Assembly: GCF_902859915.1 (NCBI RefSeq)
Contig: NZ_CADIKK010000044.1
Span: 1 to 48,593, forward strand
Length of the DNA: 48,593 nucleotides
Source of the DNA: Paraburkholderia ultramafica
GTDB taxonomy: Bacteria > Pseudomonadota > Gammaproteobacteria > Burkholderiales > Burkholderiaceae
Reading direction: 5' to 3'
Part shown: positions 25,007-33,184 of the stretch, piece by piece
Layout: every line of letters begins with the position of its first letter
Numbering within the stretch: position 1 is the stretch's first letter
The notes under the pieces: generated by a model
Seen by the model: only the letters and a program-made list of their open reading frames with translations
Databases searched by the model: none
Told to the model about the DNA's origin: nothing
Program-made: the position numbers and the translations under genes

Positions 25007-26349
25007 GCAACACGAGCATTCTGATCATCGCCGACGACCTGTCCGGCGCCGCCGACTGCGCGATTGGGTTTGCCGGCGCGGGGCGCAACACGGTGGTCAC
25101 GCTGAACGCGTCGCGCGCGATGGCCGCAGCGGAGGTAGTCGCGGTGGACACCGACACGCGCCGCATGCGCCCCGCCGAAGCAGCGCACTGCGCCAGCATC
25201 GCGTGGCTGGCGCAGCGCGCGCGCGGGCGACGCCTGTACAAGAAAATCGATTCGACCTTGCGCGGCAATTGGGCCGCGGAAGTGGCTGCGTTGCAGCCGC
25301 TCGCGGGCCTCGCCATCGTTGCCACGGCCTTTCCCGCCACCGGGCGCACCGTGCGCGAGGGCCGCGTATTCGTGCGCGGCGTGCCGCTCGAAAACACGGA
25401 AACGTGGAAGCTCGAACACGCCGCGCATTGCGCAGACCTCAACGCGATGGTCGAGGCCGCCGGATTGCGCACCGCAGCTCTGGGTATCGACGCGTTGCGT
25501 GGCGATCCCGCGGCGTTGCGCGATGCCATTGCCGCGCTGGCGAAGAGCGGCGCGCAGGCGCTTATCGTCGATGCGGAAACGGATGCGGATTTGAGGGCCC
25601 TCGCACAGGCGACGGCGGCAATGGACGAAGCCCTGTTTTGGGTCGGCTCTGGTGGTCTGGCTCGTGAACTGGCGTCGTTGAGCGATCTGTTCGAGGCTGC
25701 CACGGAAGCCGGACAGGACATACCGCCGAGGCCGGAGCAGCAGCAGGGAAGCGCGATCCTGATTCTGGTGGGCAGCCTGTCGGCCGTCTCGGAACAGCAA
25801 TGCGCGATGTTGCGCGAGCGCGCGGGCGTTGCCGAACTGATCGTGCCGCCGGCCGTGCTGCGCGCGGGCGAGCGTCATCCGGAGTGGGCGGGCTGGCAAG
25901 CGCGCATCGGCGCGCATTTGGGCGGGTCCGCCGATTTGCTGGTGCGAATTGGCCGCGACGACCTGTTCGATCCCGCCGAGGGCGCGCAATTATCGGCGGC
26001 GCTCGCTTTGCTCGTCGCACCGTTCTTCGGACATCTGAGCGGCCTGGTCGCGACTGGCGGCGAAACCGCGCGCGCGATGTTCGTTGCAGCCGGTATTGAT
26101 AGCCTGCAATTGCTTTCGGAAATCGAGCCGGGCGTGGCGGTGGGCCGCCCGCACGGTCACCCGGGCCTCAGCGTCGTGACCAAAGCCGGTGCTTTCGGCA
26201 GCAAGCACGCGCTCTATGGCGCCTACCTTCATCTGCGGGGCACACCGGAGTCCGCTTACAGCGAGTCCGGATCGACTCACCCGAGCGGCACAACGACATC
26301 TTCGCCCGCGCGCGAAGCGAACCAACGTCATTCAGGCAAAACATCATGA
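25003..26349 (+). CDS. otnK: Four-carbon acid sugar kinase (DUF1537 family)
   Basis: The 448-aa protein is a DUF1537 kinase, a family shown to phosphorylate D-threonate, erythronate and related acids at C4. N-terminal domain motifs are ADDLSGAAD (residues 10-18) and KKIDSTLRGN. C-terminal ATP-site motifs are VATGGETARAM and VTKAGAFGSKHAL. It starts with GTG at 25003 overlapping the kdgT stop and ends overlapping the pdxA2 ATG (ATGA), so the three genes are translationally coupled. The last 35 residues after YLHLRG are Ser/Thr-rich and look like an unstructured extension. The product would be oxidised by PdxA2. Confidence 0.93.
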   Translation: MSNTSILIIADDLSGAADCAIGFAGAGRNTVVTLNASRAMAAAEVVAVDTDTRRMRPAEAAHCASIAWLAQRARGRRLYKKIDSTLRGNWAAEVAALQPLAGLAIVATAFPATGRTVREGRVFVRGVPLENTETWKLEHAAHCADLNAMVEAAGLRTAALGIDALRGDPAALRDAIAALAKSGAQALIVDAETDADLRALAQATAAMDEALFWVGSGGLARELASLSDLFEAATEAGQDIPPRPEQQQGSAILILVGSLSAVSEQQCAMLRERAGVAELIVPPAVLRAGERHPEWAGWQARIGAHLGGSADLLVRIGRDDLFDPAEGAQLSAALALLVAPFFGHLSGLVATGGETARAMFVAAGIDSLQLLSEIEPGVAVGRPHGHPGLSVVTKAGAFGSKHALYGAYLHLRGTPESAYSESGSTHPSGTTTSSPAREANQRHSGKTS

Positions 26350-27347
26350 GCAACTATCTTCCAGTCATCGGCATCACGATGGGCGACGCAGCGGGTGTAG
26401 GTCCGGAAATCGTCGTCAAGAGCTTGACGCACGAGTCCGTTTACCGGCAATGCCGTCCGCTTGTCATCGGCGATGCGGCGCGCCTCGAGCAGGCCATCCG
26501 GATTGTCGGCGGCAGCACGCAAGTGCGCCGCATCGCGAAGCCGTCAGATGCGCAATACGCACGGGGCACCATCGACTGCATCGACCTCGCGCTAATTCCC
26601 GCCGACTTGCCCTTCGGCACGCTGTCGGCGCTCGCAGGCGACGCCGCGTATCGGTACATCGCGCGCGCCGTCGAACTCGCGAAGGCGGACGAGATCGATG
26701 CGATCTGCACCGCCCCGTTGAACAAGGAAGCGTTGCACGCCGGCGGTCACAAGTATCCCGGCCACACCGAAATGCTCGCGCATCTCACGGGCATCGAGGA
26801 GGTGTCGATGATGCTGGTCGCACCGAAACTGCGCGTGATCCACGTGACCACGCACATCGGCATTATCGATGCGATCCGCAAGATCGAGCCGGGTCTCGTG
26901 CAACGTACGATCGAGCGAGGTCACGCGACGCTGGTGAAGGCGGGCATTGCCAATCCGCGCATCGCCGTGTGCGGCATCAACCCGCATGCCGGCGAAAACG
27001 GGCTGTTCGGTTATGGCGAGGAAGAGGAAAAGATCGTTCCGGCCGTGCAGGTCCTGCGTGAACGCGGCTGGGATATCGAAGGCCCGCTGCCCGCCGATAC
27101 GCTGTTCTTCCGTGCGGGACGCGGCGACTTCGATCTGGTGGTGGCGATGTATCACGATCAGGGGCACGGCCCGGTCAAGGTGCTCGGCCTCGAAGCCGGC
27201 GTCAACGTGACGGTCGGTTTGGACGTGATCCGTACTTCGGTCGATCACGGCACGGCGTTCGATATCGCGGGTAAAGGCATCGCTGACGAACGCAGCCTGC
27301 TCGAAGCACTGCGCCAGGGCGCCGAACTCGCTACGCGCCGCGCCTGA
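26346..27347 (+). CDS. pdxA2: 4-phospho-threonate/erythronate dehydrogenase (PdxA2)
   Basis: The 333-aa enzyme belongs to the PdxA family of NAD-dependent metal dehydrogenases that oxidise and decarboxylate 4-phospho sugar acids to dihydroxyacetone phosphate. Probable metal ligands are His170 (VIHVTTHIG), His214 (INPHAGENG) and His270 (AMYHDQGHG). His140/Thr141 (YPGHTEM) lie in the substrate pocket. Context with a DUF1537 kinase identifies the catabolic PdxA2 branch rather than vitamin B6 synthesis. The ATG overlaps the kinase stop by 4 nt. A class II aldolase or isomerase, sometimes present for other stereoisomers, is missing, so threonate-type substrates that need only kinase and dehydrogenase are most likely. 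Confidence 0.93.
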   Translation: MSNYLPVIGITMGDAAGVGPEIVVKSLTHESVYRQCRPLVIGDAARLEQAIRIVGGSTQVRRIAKPSDAQYARGTIDCIDLALIPADLPFGTLSALAGDAAYRYIARAVELAKADEIDAICTAPLNKEALHAGGHKYPGHTEMLAHLTGIEEVSMMLVAPKLRVIHVTTHIGIIDAIRKIEPGLVQRTIERGHATLVKAGIANPRIAVCGINPHAGENGLFGYGEEEEKIVPAVQVLRERGWDIEGPLPADTLFFRAGRGDFDLVVAMYHDQGHGPVKVLGLEAGVNVTVGLDVIRTSVDHGTAFDIAGKGIADERSLLEALRQGAELATRRA

Positions 27348-27427
27348 CGCGACTTGAAAACGATGCAGGTGCAAGGTGCCGCCCGCTCGCACGGAGCGTG
27401 CACCGTGTCTTTGAGGCTGTAGTTGTA

Positions 27428-28054
27428 ATGGTTATGCACACACGAAGCACTGAAGACTTTCGCGAAAGGCTCCTGGAAGCGGGTGTCGCGCTGTTCGCCG
27501 AAACGGGTTATCACGGCACCGGCATAAAAGACATTGTCGAGCGTGCCCGCGTGCCGAAGGGCTCGTTCTACAACTACTTCGAAAGCAAAGAAGCGTTCGG
27601 CGCGGCGATCCTGCACCACTACGCGCAGGAGCAGGCCGCGGAATGGAAGCGGTATTCGCTCGAAGCGGCGTCATCCGATCCGCTACTGGCGCTTCGCGGT
27701 ATCTACGAGCGCATCGTTGCCGACTACGAAGACTGTGAAGACCGTTGCGGTTGCCTGATTGGCAACTTTGCGGGCGAGATCGCGCAGTCGAGCGATCTGT
27801 GCCGGGTCGCTGCGCGCAGCACGGTCGCTGAATGGCGTATTGGCTGCACCCACTATCTGCGGCGCGGCCAGGAATACGGCTCCGTGCGGCGTGATCTTTC
27901 GGCCGATGCGATGGCTGACCTGTTCTGGAACGCATGGGAAGGCAGCCTGCTGCGCATGAAGCTGGATGACTCGGTGGAGCCGCTGAAGGCTTGTGTGCAT
28001 TCGATGTTCAATCTGTTTTTCAAATCCCCTCAGCAACGGTCGTCGCCGGTCTGA
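27428..28054 (+). CDS. TetR-family regulator with Cys-rich core
   Basis: The 208-aa repressor has an N-terminal TetR helix-turn-helix (IKDIVERARVPKGSFYNYFES, residues about 30-58), the style seen in NemR/AcuR-like electrophile sensors. The ligand domain carries CEDRCGCLIGNFAGE: three Cys within six residues plus a later Cys in SDLCRV, good candidates for sensing reactive aldehydes or quinones by alkylation. The start is the ATG at 27428; the ATG at 27434 is equally possible. It lies 79 bases before the YqhD-like reductase gene on the same strand, a typical sensor-plus-enzyme pair. The GACCGGTC motif before both yqhD copies is a candidate binding site. Confidence 0.88.
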   Translation: MVMHTRSTEDFRERLLEAGVALFAETGYHGTGIKDIVERARVPKGSFYNYFESKEAFGAAILHHYAQEQAAEWKRYSLEAASSDPLLALRGIYERIVADYEDCEDRCGCLIGNFAGEIAQSSDLCRVAARSTVAEWRIGCTHYLRRGQEYGSVRRDLSADAMADLFWNAWEGSLLRMKLDDSVEPLKACVHSMFNLFFKSPQQRSSPV

Positions 28055-28100
28055 ACCACGTCGGGTTTCGATCCGGGCAAGCGTTCATTCCGTTTAAGAC

Positions 28101-28113
28101 GACCGGTCATTTC
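28101..28113. promoter_or_regulatory. Shared yqhD promoter motif GACCGGTCATTTC, copy 1
   Basis: The motif lies 20 bases before the first yqhD ATG and contains the palindrome GACCGGTC. The same ACCGGTCATTTC string occurs on the coding strand 21 bases before the second yqhD. Conservation in otherwise different leaders suggests a regulator site, possibly for the TetR protein upstream. Confidence 0.45.
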
Positions 28114-28133
28114 TATGTAAGAAGCGAGATTCC

Positions 28134-29288
28134 ATGCAGAACTTTACGTTTCATAACCCTACACGAATCATTTTTGGCGAAGGCCAGATTGCCGCACTCG
28201 ACGCGCACGTCCCGCCCGACGCCCGGGTGCTGATTACCTTCGGCGGCGGCAGCATCAAGAGCAACGGTGTGCTCGTGCAAGTGCAGGCGGCGCTCGGTGA
28301 CCGCGCGTGGCATGTGTTTGGCGGCATCGAGCCGAATCCCACTTACGAAACACTGATGGAAGCGGTTGCGCTTGCCCGCGAAAAAAACATCGATTTTCTG
28401 CTGGCGGTGGGCGGTGGCTCGGTGATTGATGGCACCAAGTTTATTGCGGCGGCACTGAGGTTCGACGGCGAGCCGTGGGACATTCTCGCGAAGCAGGTCG
28501 AGGTTTGCGACGCAATGCCGTTCGGCACCGTGTTGACGCTGCCCGCCACCGGTTCGGAGATGAACAATGGCGGCGTGATTAGCCACCGCGCGAAAGGCGA
28601 CAAGCTGCCGTTCCGTAGCGATGCGACCTATCCGGTGTTCTCGGTGCTCGATCCGGTCACGACCTATTCGTTGCCGCCGCGGCAGATCGCCAACGGTGTC
28701 GTCGATGCGTTCGTTCATATCGTCGAGCAGTACCTGACCTACCCGGTGGATGCCAGGGTGCAGGACCGCTTTGCCGAAGGCCTGCTGATCACGCTGACCG
28801 AGGTAGGCCCGCAAGCGCTCGCCGAGCCGCACAACTATGCGGTGCGAGCCAACCTGATGTGGACGGCGACGCTGGCGCTGAACGGCTTGATCGGCGCCGG
28901 CGTGCCGCAGGACTGGGCGACCCACATGCTCGGCCACGAGATTACGGCGCTGCACGGACTCGATCACGCACAAACGCTCGCCATCGTTCTGCCGGCCATG
29001 CTGAGCGCACGCCGCGAATCGAAGCGAGCGAAGTTGCTGCAATACGCCGAACGAGTCTGGAACATCACCGAGGGCAGCGAGGACGAGCGTGTCAGCGCGG
29101 CAATTACGGCGACCCGCGTGTTCTTCGAACGCATGTCGGTGGGGACCCGTTTGCGCGACTACCAGATCGGGGGGCAGTCGATCAGCACACTGATCGCGAA
29201 GCTCGGAGAGCATGGGATGACGGCATTGGGCGAACACGGCGACGTGACGCTCGACGTGAGCCGGCAGGTCTATCAACTTGCAGTCTGA
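28134..29288 (+). CDS. yqhD: YqhD-like NADPH-dependent aldehyde reductase (iron-type ADH), copy 1
   Basis: The 384-aa group III alcohol dehydrogenase starts MQNFTFHNPTRIIFGEGQI as YqhD does. Metal ligands are Asp191 and His195 (NGVVDAFVHIV), His264 and His278 (ATHMLGHE, LHGLDHAQ), with the same spacing as E. coli YqhD. The nucleotide-binding GGGS appears twice (36-40 and 93-97). Family members reduce short-chain and lipid-derived aldehydes with NADPH. A TetR gene precedes it and a beta-hydroxyacid dehydrogenase follows by 41 bases. A paralogue at 41210-42364 differs at roughly 45 of 384 positions. Confidence 0.93.
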   Translation: MQNFTFHNPTRIIFGEGQIAALDAHVPPDARVLITFGGGSIKSNGVLVQVQAALGDRAWHVFGGIEPNPTYETLMEAVALAREKNIDFLLAVGGGSVIDGTKFIAAALRFDGEPWDILAKQVEVCDAMPFGTVLTLPATGSEMNNGGVISHRAKGDKLPFRSDATYPVFSVLDPVTTYSLPPRQIANGVVDAFVHIVEQYLTYPVDARVQDRFAEGLLITLTEVGPQALAEPHNYAVRANLMWTATLALNGLIGAGVPQDWATHMLGHEITALHGLDHAQTLAIVLPAMLSARRESKRAKLLQYAERVWNITEGSEDERVSAAITATRVFFERMSVGTRLRDYQIGGQSISTLIAKLGEHGMTALGEHGDVTLDVSRQVYQLAV

Positions 29289-29329
29289 ACAGGCCCGCAT
29301 CCGCGAGGCCAATTATCTGGAATGTCATC

Positions 29330-30232
29330 ATGAAAATTGGATTTGTAGGGCTTGGCTCGATGGGCGCCGCGATCGCGAAGAACCTGATCGAGTCCGGGCA
29401 TGAAGTTCAGGTTTTCAACCGTAGTCCTGCGCGTGCCGAACCGCTGCGCGAAGCAGGCGCGAGCGTCGCATCGAGTCCCGCGCAGGCGGCCCTTTCGGCT
29501 GACGCGGTGTTCACGATGGTGGCCGACGATGCCGCGCACGAAGCGGTCACGTTCGGTGAGGCGGGCATCGCCACTACGCTGAAGCCGGGCGCGTTGCACA
29601 TCTCGATGAGCACGATCAGTGTCGCCACTGCCCAGGACCATGCGGCGAAGTACCGTGAAGCGGGTCTCGCCCTGGTGTCCGCGCCGGTGTTCGGCCGGCC
29701 CGATGCCGCGGCGGCGCGCAAGCTGTTCATCATGGCGGCAGGCGCGGACGAGCACCTCAAGGTTGCCGTGCCGCTTCTCGAAACGCTTGGACAGTCGGTC
29801 GGCATTGTCGGCAACGATCCTTCGCAGGCCAACCTGGTGAAGCTGATCGGCAATTTCATGTTGTCAGTGATCATCGAAACGCTGGGCGAAGCGTGTGCTG
29901 TAGCGGGCAAGGCCGGGATCGACCCGATGCATCTGGTTGAGCTGTTGACGAGCGCAAACTTCAATGCGCCGCCATATAAGATCTACGGCTCGCTAATTGC
30001 CTCGCAGCAATTCCAGCCGCCTGGCTTCTCGTTGCCGCTCGGCCAGAAGGACAATCGCCTGATGCTGGCGGCCGCCGAGGCACTTGGTGTTCCGCTGCCG
30101 CTGGCAAGTCTCGTGCATGACCGTTTCCTGACGTTGCGTTCGCAGGGGCTGGGCGCGGAACATGACTGGTCGGCGGTGGCGCTTTGTGCGTTGTCCGACG
30201 CGGGCTTGAGTAACCTGCTTCACGGAGGCTGA
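29330..30232 (+). CDS. Beta-hydroxyacid dehydrogenase family (3-hydroxyisobutyrate dehydrogenase-like)
   Basis: The 300-aa NAD(P)-dependent enzyme has the dinucleotide motif GFVGLGSMGAAIAKNL, Arg31 after beta 2 (VFNRSP) favouring NADP, a substrate loop in the region SAPVFGRPDAA, and catalytic Lys171 with Asn175 in ANLVKLIGNF. The GRPDAA form of the substrate motif points to the glyoxylate/succinic semialdehyde reductase-like branch rather than valine degradation. Downstream of a YqhD reductase and TetR regulator it probably helps remove small reactive aldehydes or oxo-acids. A weak TGGAATG precedes the ATG. A perfect hairpin terminator follows the stop. Confidence 0.88.
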   Translation: MKIGFVGLGSMGAAIAKNLIESGHEVQVFNRSPARAEPLREAGASVASSPAQAALSADAVFTMVADDAAHEAVTFGEAGIATTLKPGALHISMSTISVATAQDHAAKYREAGLALVSAPVFGRPDAAAARKLFIMAAGADEHLKVAVPLLETLGQSVGIVGNDPSQANLVKLIGNFMLSVIIETLGEACAVAGKAGIDPMHLVELLTSANFNAPPYKIYGSLIASQQFQPPGFSLPLGQKDNRLMLAAAEALGVPLPLASLVHDRFLTLRSQGLGAEHDWSAVALCALSDAGLSNLLHGG

Positions 30233-30240
30233 GCGCAATG

Positions 30241-30273
30241 GTCGAATGCCGCTCGCTGCGAGCGGCATTCGAC
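30241..30273. terminator. Perfect 15-bp hairpin terminator
   Basis: GTCGAATGCCGCTCG (30241-30255) and its exact complement (30259-30273) flank a 3-base CTG loop, 9 bases after the dehydrogenase stop. It separates the aldehyde-reductase operon from the decayed insertion element and ends the homologous part of that element. No long T-run is present. Confidence 0.6.
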
Positions 30274-30324
30274 GTGTTTCGAGAGACGCACCTCGAACAC
30301 GCCTGATGCAGGCTTGGAGCTGCA

Positions 30325-30850
30325 CCTCATCTGGCTGCCCCGGTCGCTGTGCACGATTCCGCCAGCTTCAGGGCGGCGCCGGAACCACGCCATGCGCAAT
30401 GCGTCCGTGACCAGTTCGGCCTTCATGTGCGGCTGCATCGACCAGCCCACCACCTGCCGACTGAACAGGTCGATGATGACCGCGAGGTACACCCAGCCCT
30501 CGGCTGTCGCCAGATACGTGATGTCGGTCGTCCAGACCTGGTTAGGTGCTGTGGCAGTGAAATTGCGCTCCAGCAGATTGGGAGCCACCGGCAAATCGTG
30601 GTTCGAGTTTGTCGTCGCGATGTATTTGCGCTTGTGGCGGGCTCGAATGCCATGCTGCGCCATCAGCTTGCGAACCCGCTCCTTGCCTGCGCGCACGCCA
30701 TGCGCGAGCAGTTCCTTCCACATGCGAGGCCAGCCGTATTCGCCCTTGACCTACGCGTGAATCGCCTTGATGTGCGCAAGCAGTGCATCGTCGCTCACTC
30801 GGCTTCGGTGCGGCTTGTCGCTCGCTTTGCCTTGCTTGTCATCGTTCTTC
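30325..30850 (-). pseudogene. IS3-family transposase (OrfB) remnant with internal stop
   Basis: On the minus strand the frame reads RSRVSDDALLAHIKAIHA, then a TAG at 30751-30753, then VKGEYGWPRMWKELLAHG, HGIRARHKRKY and NQVWTTDITYLATAEGWVYL, an IS3/IS407-type integrase core. The first catalytic Asp (TTDITY) and second (VHSDRGSQ) are present. Soon after GSQ the family sequence ends, so the catalytic Glu is missing, and OrfA is not recognisable upstream. The nonsense codon plus truncation make it inactive. No intact terminal inverted repeats were found. It lies against the tail of a LysR gene, so its insertion and decay probably removed that gene's front. Confidence 0.85.
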
Positions 30851-31004
30851 TCCTTGCTTGAGTTTACCTGCTCAGCAAGGGATTCGTTTTTCGGGGCCAA
30901 GCTCAGAGCTTTTAACTGCTGCGCGAGTAAACGCGAGACAAACGAGGCAGTTGTGCCAGCAGGCTGTAACCAAAATCGTTCAAGCCGAACCGATGCGACA
31001 ACAG

Positions 31005-31307
31005 CAGTCAAGTAACGTATGCACGGTACTGCCTTCCGCCGCCGTGATCGAAGAGGTCGAAGCCGGGCGCCTGAAGCGCTTTCGCCTTGAGAACCCCGCG
31101 ATCAGTCGCGAGGTCGCCATTGTGTGGCCACAGAACCGCGTGCTGCCCAACGGCCTGTGGGAAGTCACAAAGATCATCCGGCGGTGCGCATCCGCTCTCG
31201 TTAGCGAGGGCGCATGGCCGGGCACCAGGATGACGCCAGCCGCCATGCCCGAGCCCCCGCGCTCAAGGCTTGACGAACTGCCCGTCGCGCAGGCGCCAGA
31301 TGCCTAG
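31005..31307 (+). pseudogene. C-terminal fragment of a LysR regulator
   Basis: The plus frame carries TVLPSAAVIEEVEAGRLKRF, REVAIVWPQNRVLPNGLWEV and ALVSEGAWPGT, the last third of a LysR effector domain including a normal C-terminus. The N-terminal DNA-binding part is absent and replaced by insertion-sequence debris. It points toward the convergent TPP-enzyme/MFS operon, which it may once have regulated. Confidence 0.65.
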
Positions 31308-31499
31308 CGGGTTGCGCTGCTGCAATGGCTCCGGCAGCAGCGCATCAGGCACGTTCTGGGCCTCCGCAAGATCGCAAGCCTCGCCGACATCGGCTTGGTC
31401 TGTCCCACCGAAAGCGGGTGCCAGCGTTTCGCCAATTGCCGTGGTCAGCACATGTAGCACGCCATTGAGACCATTGCGCGACCGTCGGCCGATCGTCAT
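31263..31499 (-). CDS. Hypothetical protein downstream of the TPP enzyme
   Basis: A 78-aa frame starts at ATG 31499 (or TTG 31529, which would overlap the TPP-enzyme stop). The product begins MTIGRRSRNGLNGVLHVL and ends IWRLRDGQFVKP, with no membrane segment or recognised motif. Its start lies within 30 bases of the enzyme's end, suggesting co-transcription as the last cistron. It overlaps the LysR fragment tail by 45 bases on the opposite strand, which argues that one of the two is not real coding sequence or that a rearrangement joined them. I do not recognise a family. Confidence 0.3.
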   Translation of the reverse strand: MTIGRRSRNGLNGVLHVLTTAIGETLAPAFGGTDQADVGEACDLAEAQNVPDALLPEPLQQRNPLGIWRLRDGQFVKP

Positions 31500-31525
31500 T
31501 TCACCGGGAAAATTCGGATTGCTTG

Positions 31526-33184
31526 TCAATTCAGGCGATTGTTCGGGGTAGTCTGCTTGGGATCGACGCGCAATTCGATGAGCGCAGGCACGCCGGCATC
31601 TCGTGCCCGCTCGAACGCCGCAGGGAAATCCGCCGTGCGCTCGACGCGCTCAGCATGCGCGCCGAAGGCTTTCGCCAGCGCGATGAAGTCTGGATTAGCC
31701 AGTTCGGTAGCGGAAATACGACCCGGATACTCGCGCTCCTGATGCATGCGAATCGTTCCGAGCATACTGTTGTTGACCACAATCACCACGAGCGGAGCAT
31801 GGAACTGCATCGCCGTAGCCAGTTCCTGCGGATACATCATGAAACAGCCGTCGCCGGCGAAACATACGACAGTGCGTTCCGGCTGCCGCAGCTTCGCCGC
31901 GACAGCAGCAGGAAAGCCGTAGCCCATCGCGCCGTTGGTCGGCGCGAGCTCAGTCGCCCGTTGCCGATAGCGGAAGAAGCGATGCACCCATACAGTGTAG
32001 TTGCCCGCGCCATTCGCGATCACGGCGTCATCTGGCAGCACTTCGCTGAGATATCCAACCACGCTTGCCATGTCGACGCCGGCGAGTTCGGGGCTTGCCT
32101 GCGGCGGCGTCGAGTGGGCAACGTAGTCCGCGTGGGCGGCTTCGGTCCACGCTTGCCACGGGCGCACGGTGACGGGCGGCAGCATGTCTAGTGCGCCGGC
32201 GAACGCGCGCATGCCGGCGTTGATCGGCAAACGCGCCTGATAGACCCGACCCAGTTCCTGCGGATCGGCGTGCACATGGACGAGTGCCTGGCGCGGCGCC
32301 GGGCTTTGCACGACGCTGTAACCCGACGAGGTCACCTCGGCCAGCCGCGAGCCGAACACGAGCAGCAGGTCGGCATCGCGCGCGCGTTCAGCGAGTTTTG
32401 GTGACACGCCGAGACCAAGCTGGCCGACATAGTGCGGGTCGCGGTTGTCGAACAGGTCCTGACGGCGAAAAGATGCGGCCACCGGCAGATCGTTATCGAC
32501 CACGAAGCGCTTCAACGACTCGCAAGCAGCGTCATCCCAGCCCGTGCCACCCAGCACCACCAGCGGCCGGCTGGCACCGGCCAGCAAGGTCCGCAGTTCG
32601 GCCATCGCGGCGGCATCCGGCGCAGCCTGGGCAACGCGCACCGGCGGCGCATCTTCGACGACGCCCGAGCCGAACAGCACGTCTTCCGGCAAGCCGACCA
32701 CCACCGGACCAGGACGCCCTGCAAGCGCCACGCTGAATGCGGTTGCGACAATCTCCGGAATGCGCTCGAGGCTGTCGATCTCGGTGACCCATTTCGCGAG
32801 GCCGCCGAACATCTGCCGGTAGTTGACTTCCTGGAAGCCTTCGCGCCCGACGAAGCCGCGCTCGACCTGACCGACGAACAGGATCATCGGCGTCGAGTCT
32901 TCACGGGCGGTGTGCACGCCGTTACTGGCATGGGTGGCACCCGGGCCGCGCGTGACGAAGCAGATGCCGGGCCGGCCGGTCAGCTTGCCGTACGCGTCTG
33001 CCATATTCGACGCAGCGCCTTCGTGACGGTTGACGATGGTCCGGATTCCGCTGGCGTCGTGCAGCGCGTCGAGCACCGGGAGATAGCTCTCGCCGGGAAC
33101 GCAGTAGACCGTGTCCACGGCGTTGCGTACCAGCGCGTCGACCAGAATTTGTCCGCCGCTACGCGGCTTTGCGTTTTCAGACAT
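31526..33184 (-). CDS. Thiamine-pyrophosphate enzyme, acetolactate synthase-like
   Basis: The 552-aa protein has the three-domain TPP fold. The N-terminal domain contains catalytic Glu55 (NRHEGAASNMADAYGK). A central FAD/nucleotide-like domain contains VVLGGTGWDD. The C-terminal domain has the cofactor motif beginning GDGCFMMYPQE and closing about 26 residues later with VNNSMLG. It may carry out a decarboxylation, carboligation or related C-C cleavage of an oxo-acid; true acetolactate synthase for branched-chain synthesis is unlikely without a small regulatory subunit. The ATG at 33184 is preferred: AAGGAG lies about 10 nt upstream. It overlaps the end of the MFS gene by 8 nt, tying import of a substrate to this enzyme. 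Confidence 0.88.
   Translation of the reverse strand: MSENAKPRSGGQILVDALVRNAVDTVYCVPGESYLPVLDALHDASGIRTIVNRHEGAASNMADAYGKLTGRPGICFVTRGPGATHASNGVHTAREDSTPMILFVGQVERGFVGREGFQEVNYRQMFGGLAKWVTEIDSLERIPEIVATAFSVALAGRPGPVVVGLPEDVLFGSGVVEDAPPVRVAQAAPDAAAMAELRTLLAGASRPLVVLGGTGWDDAACESLKRFVVDNDLPVAASFRRQDLFDNRDPHYVGQLGLGVSPKLAERARDADLLLVFGSRLAEVTSSGYSVVQSPAPRQALVHVHADPQELGRVYQARLPINAGMRAFAGALDMLPPVTVRPWQAWTEAAHADYVAHSTPPQASPELAGVDMASVVGYLSEVLPDDAVIANGAGNYTVWVHRFFRYRQRATELAPTNGAMGYGFPAAVAAKLRQPERTVVCFAGDGCFMMYPQELATAMQFHAPLVVIVVNNSMLGTIRMHQEREYPGRISATELANPDFIALAKAFGAHAERVERTADFPAAFERARDAGVPALIELRVDPKQTTPNNRLN

Noticed and set aside
28859..29329. Upstream in-frame extension of the beta-hydroxyacid dehydrogenase
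   Set aside because: It overlaps the yqhD gene out of frame, and the Rossmann motif begins at the Met at 29330.
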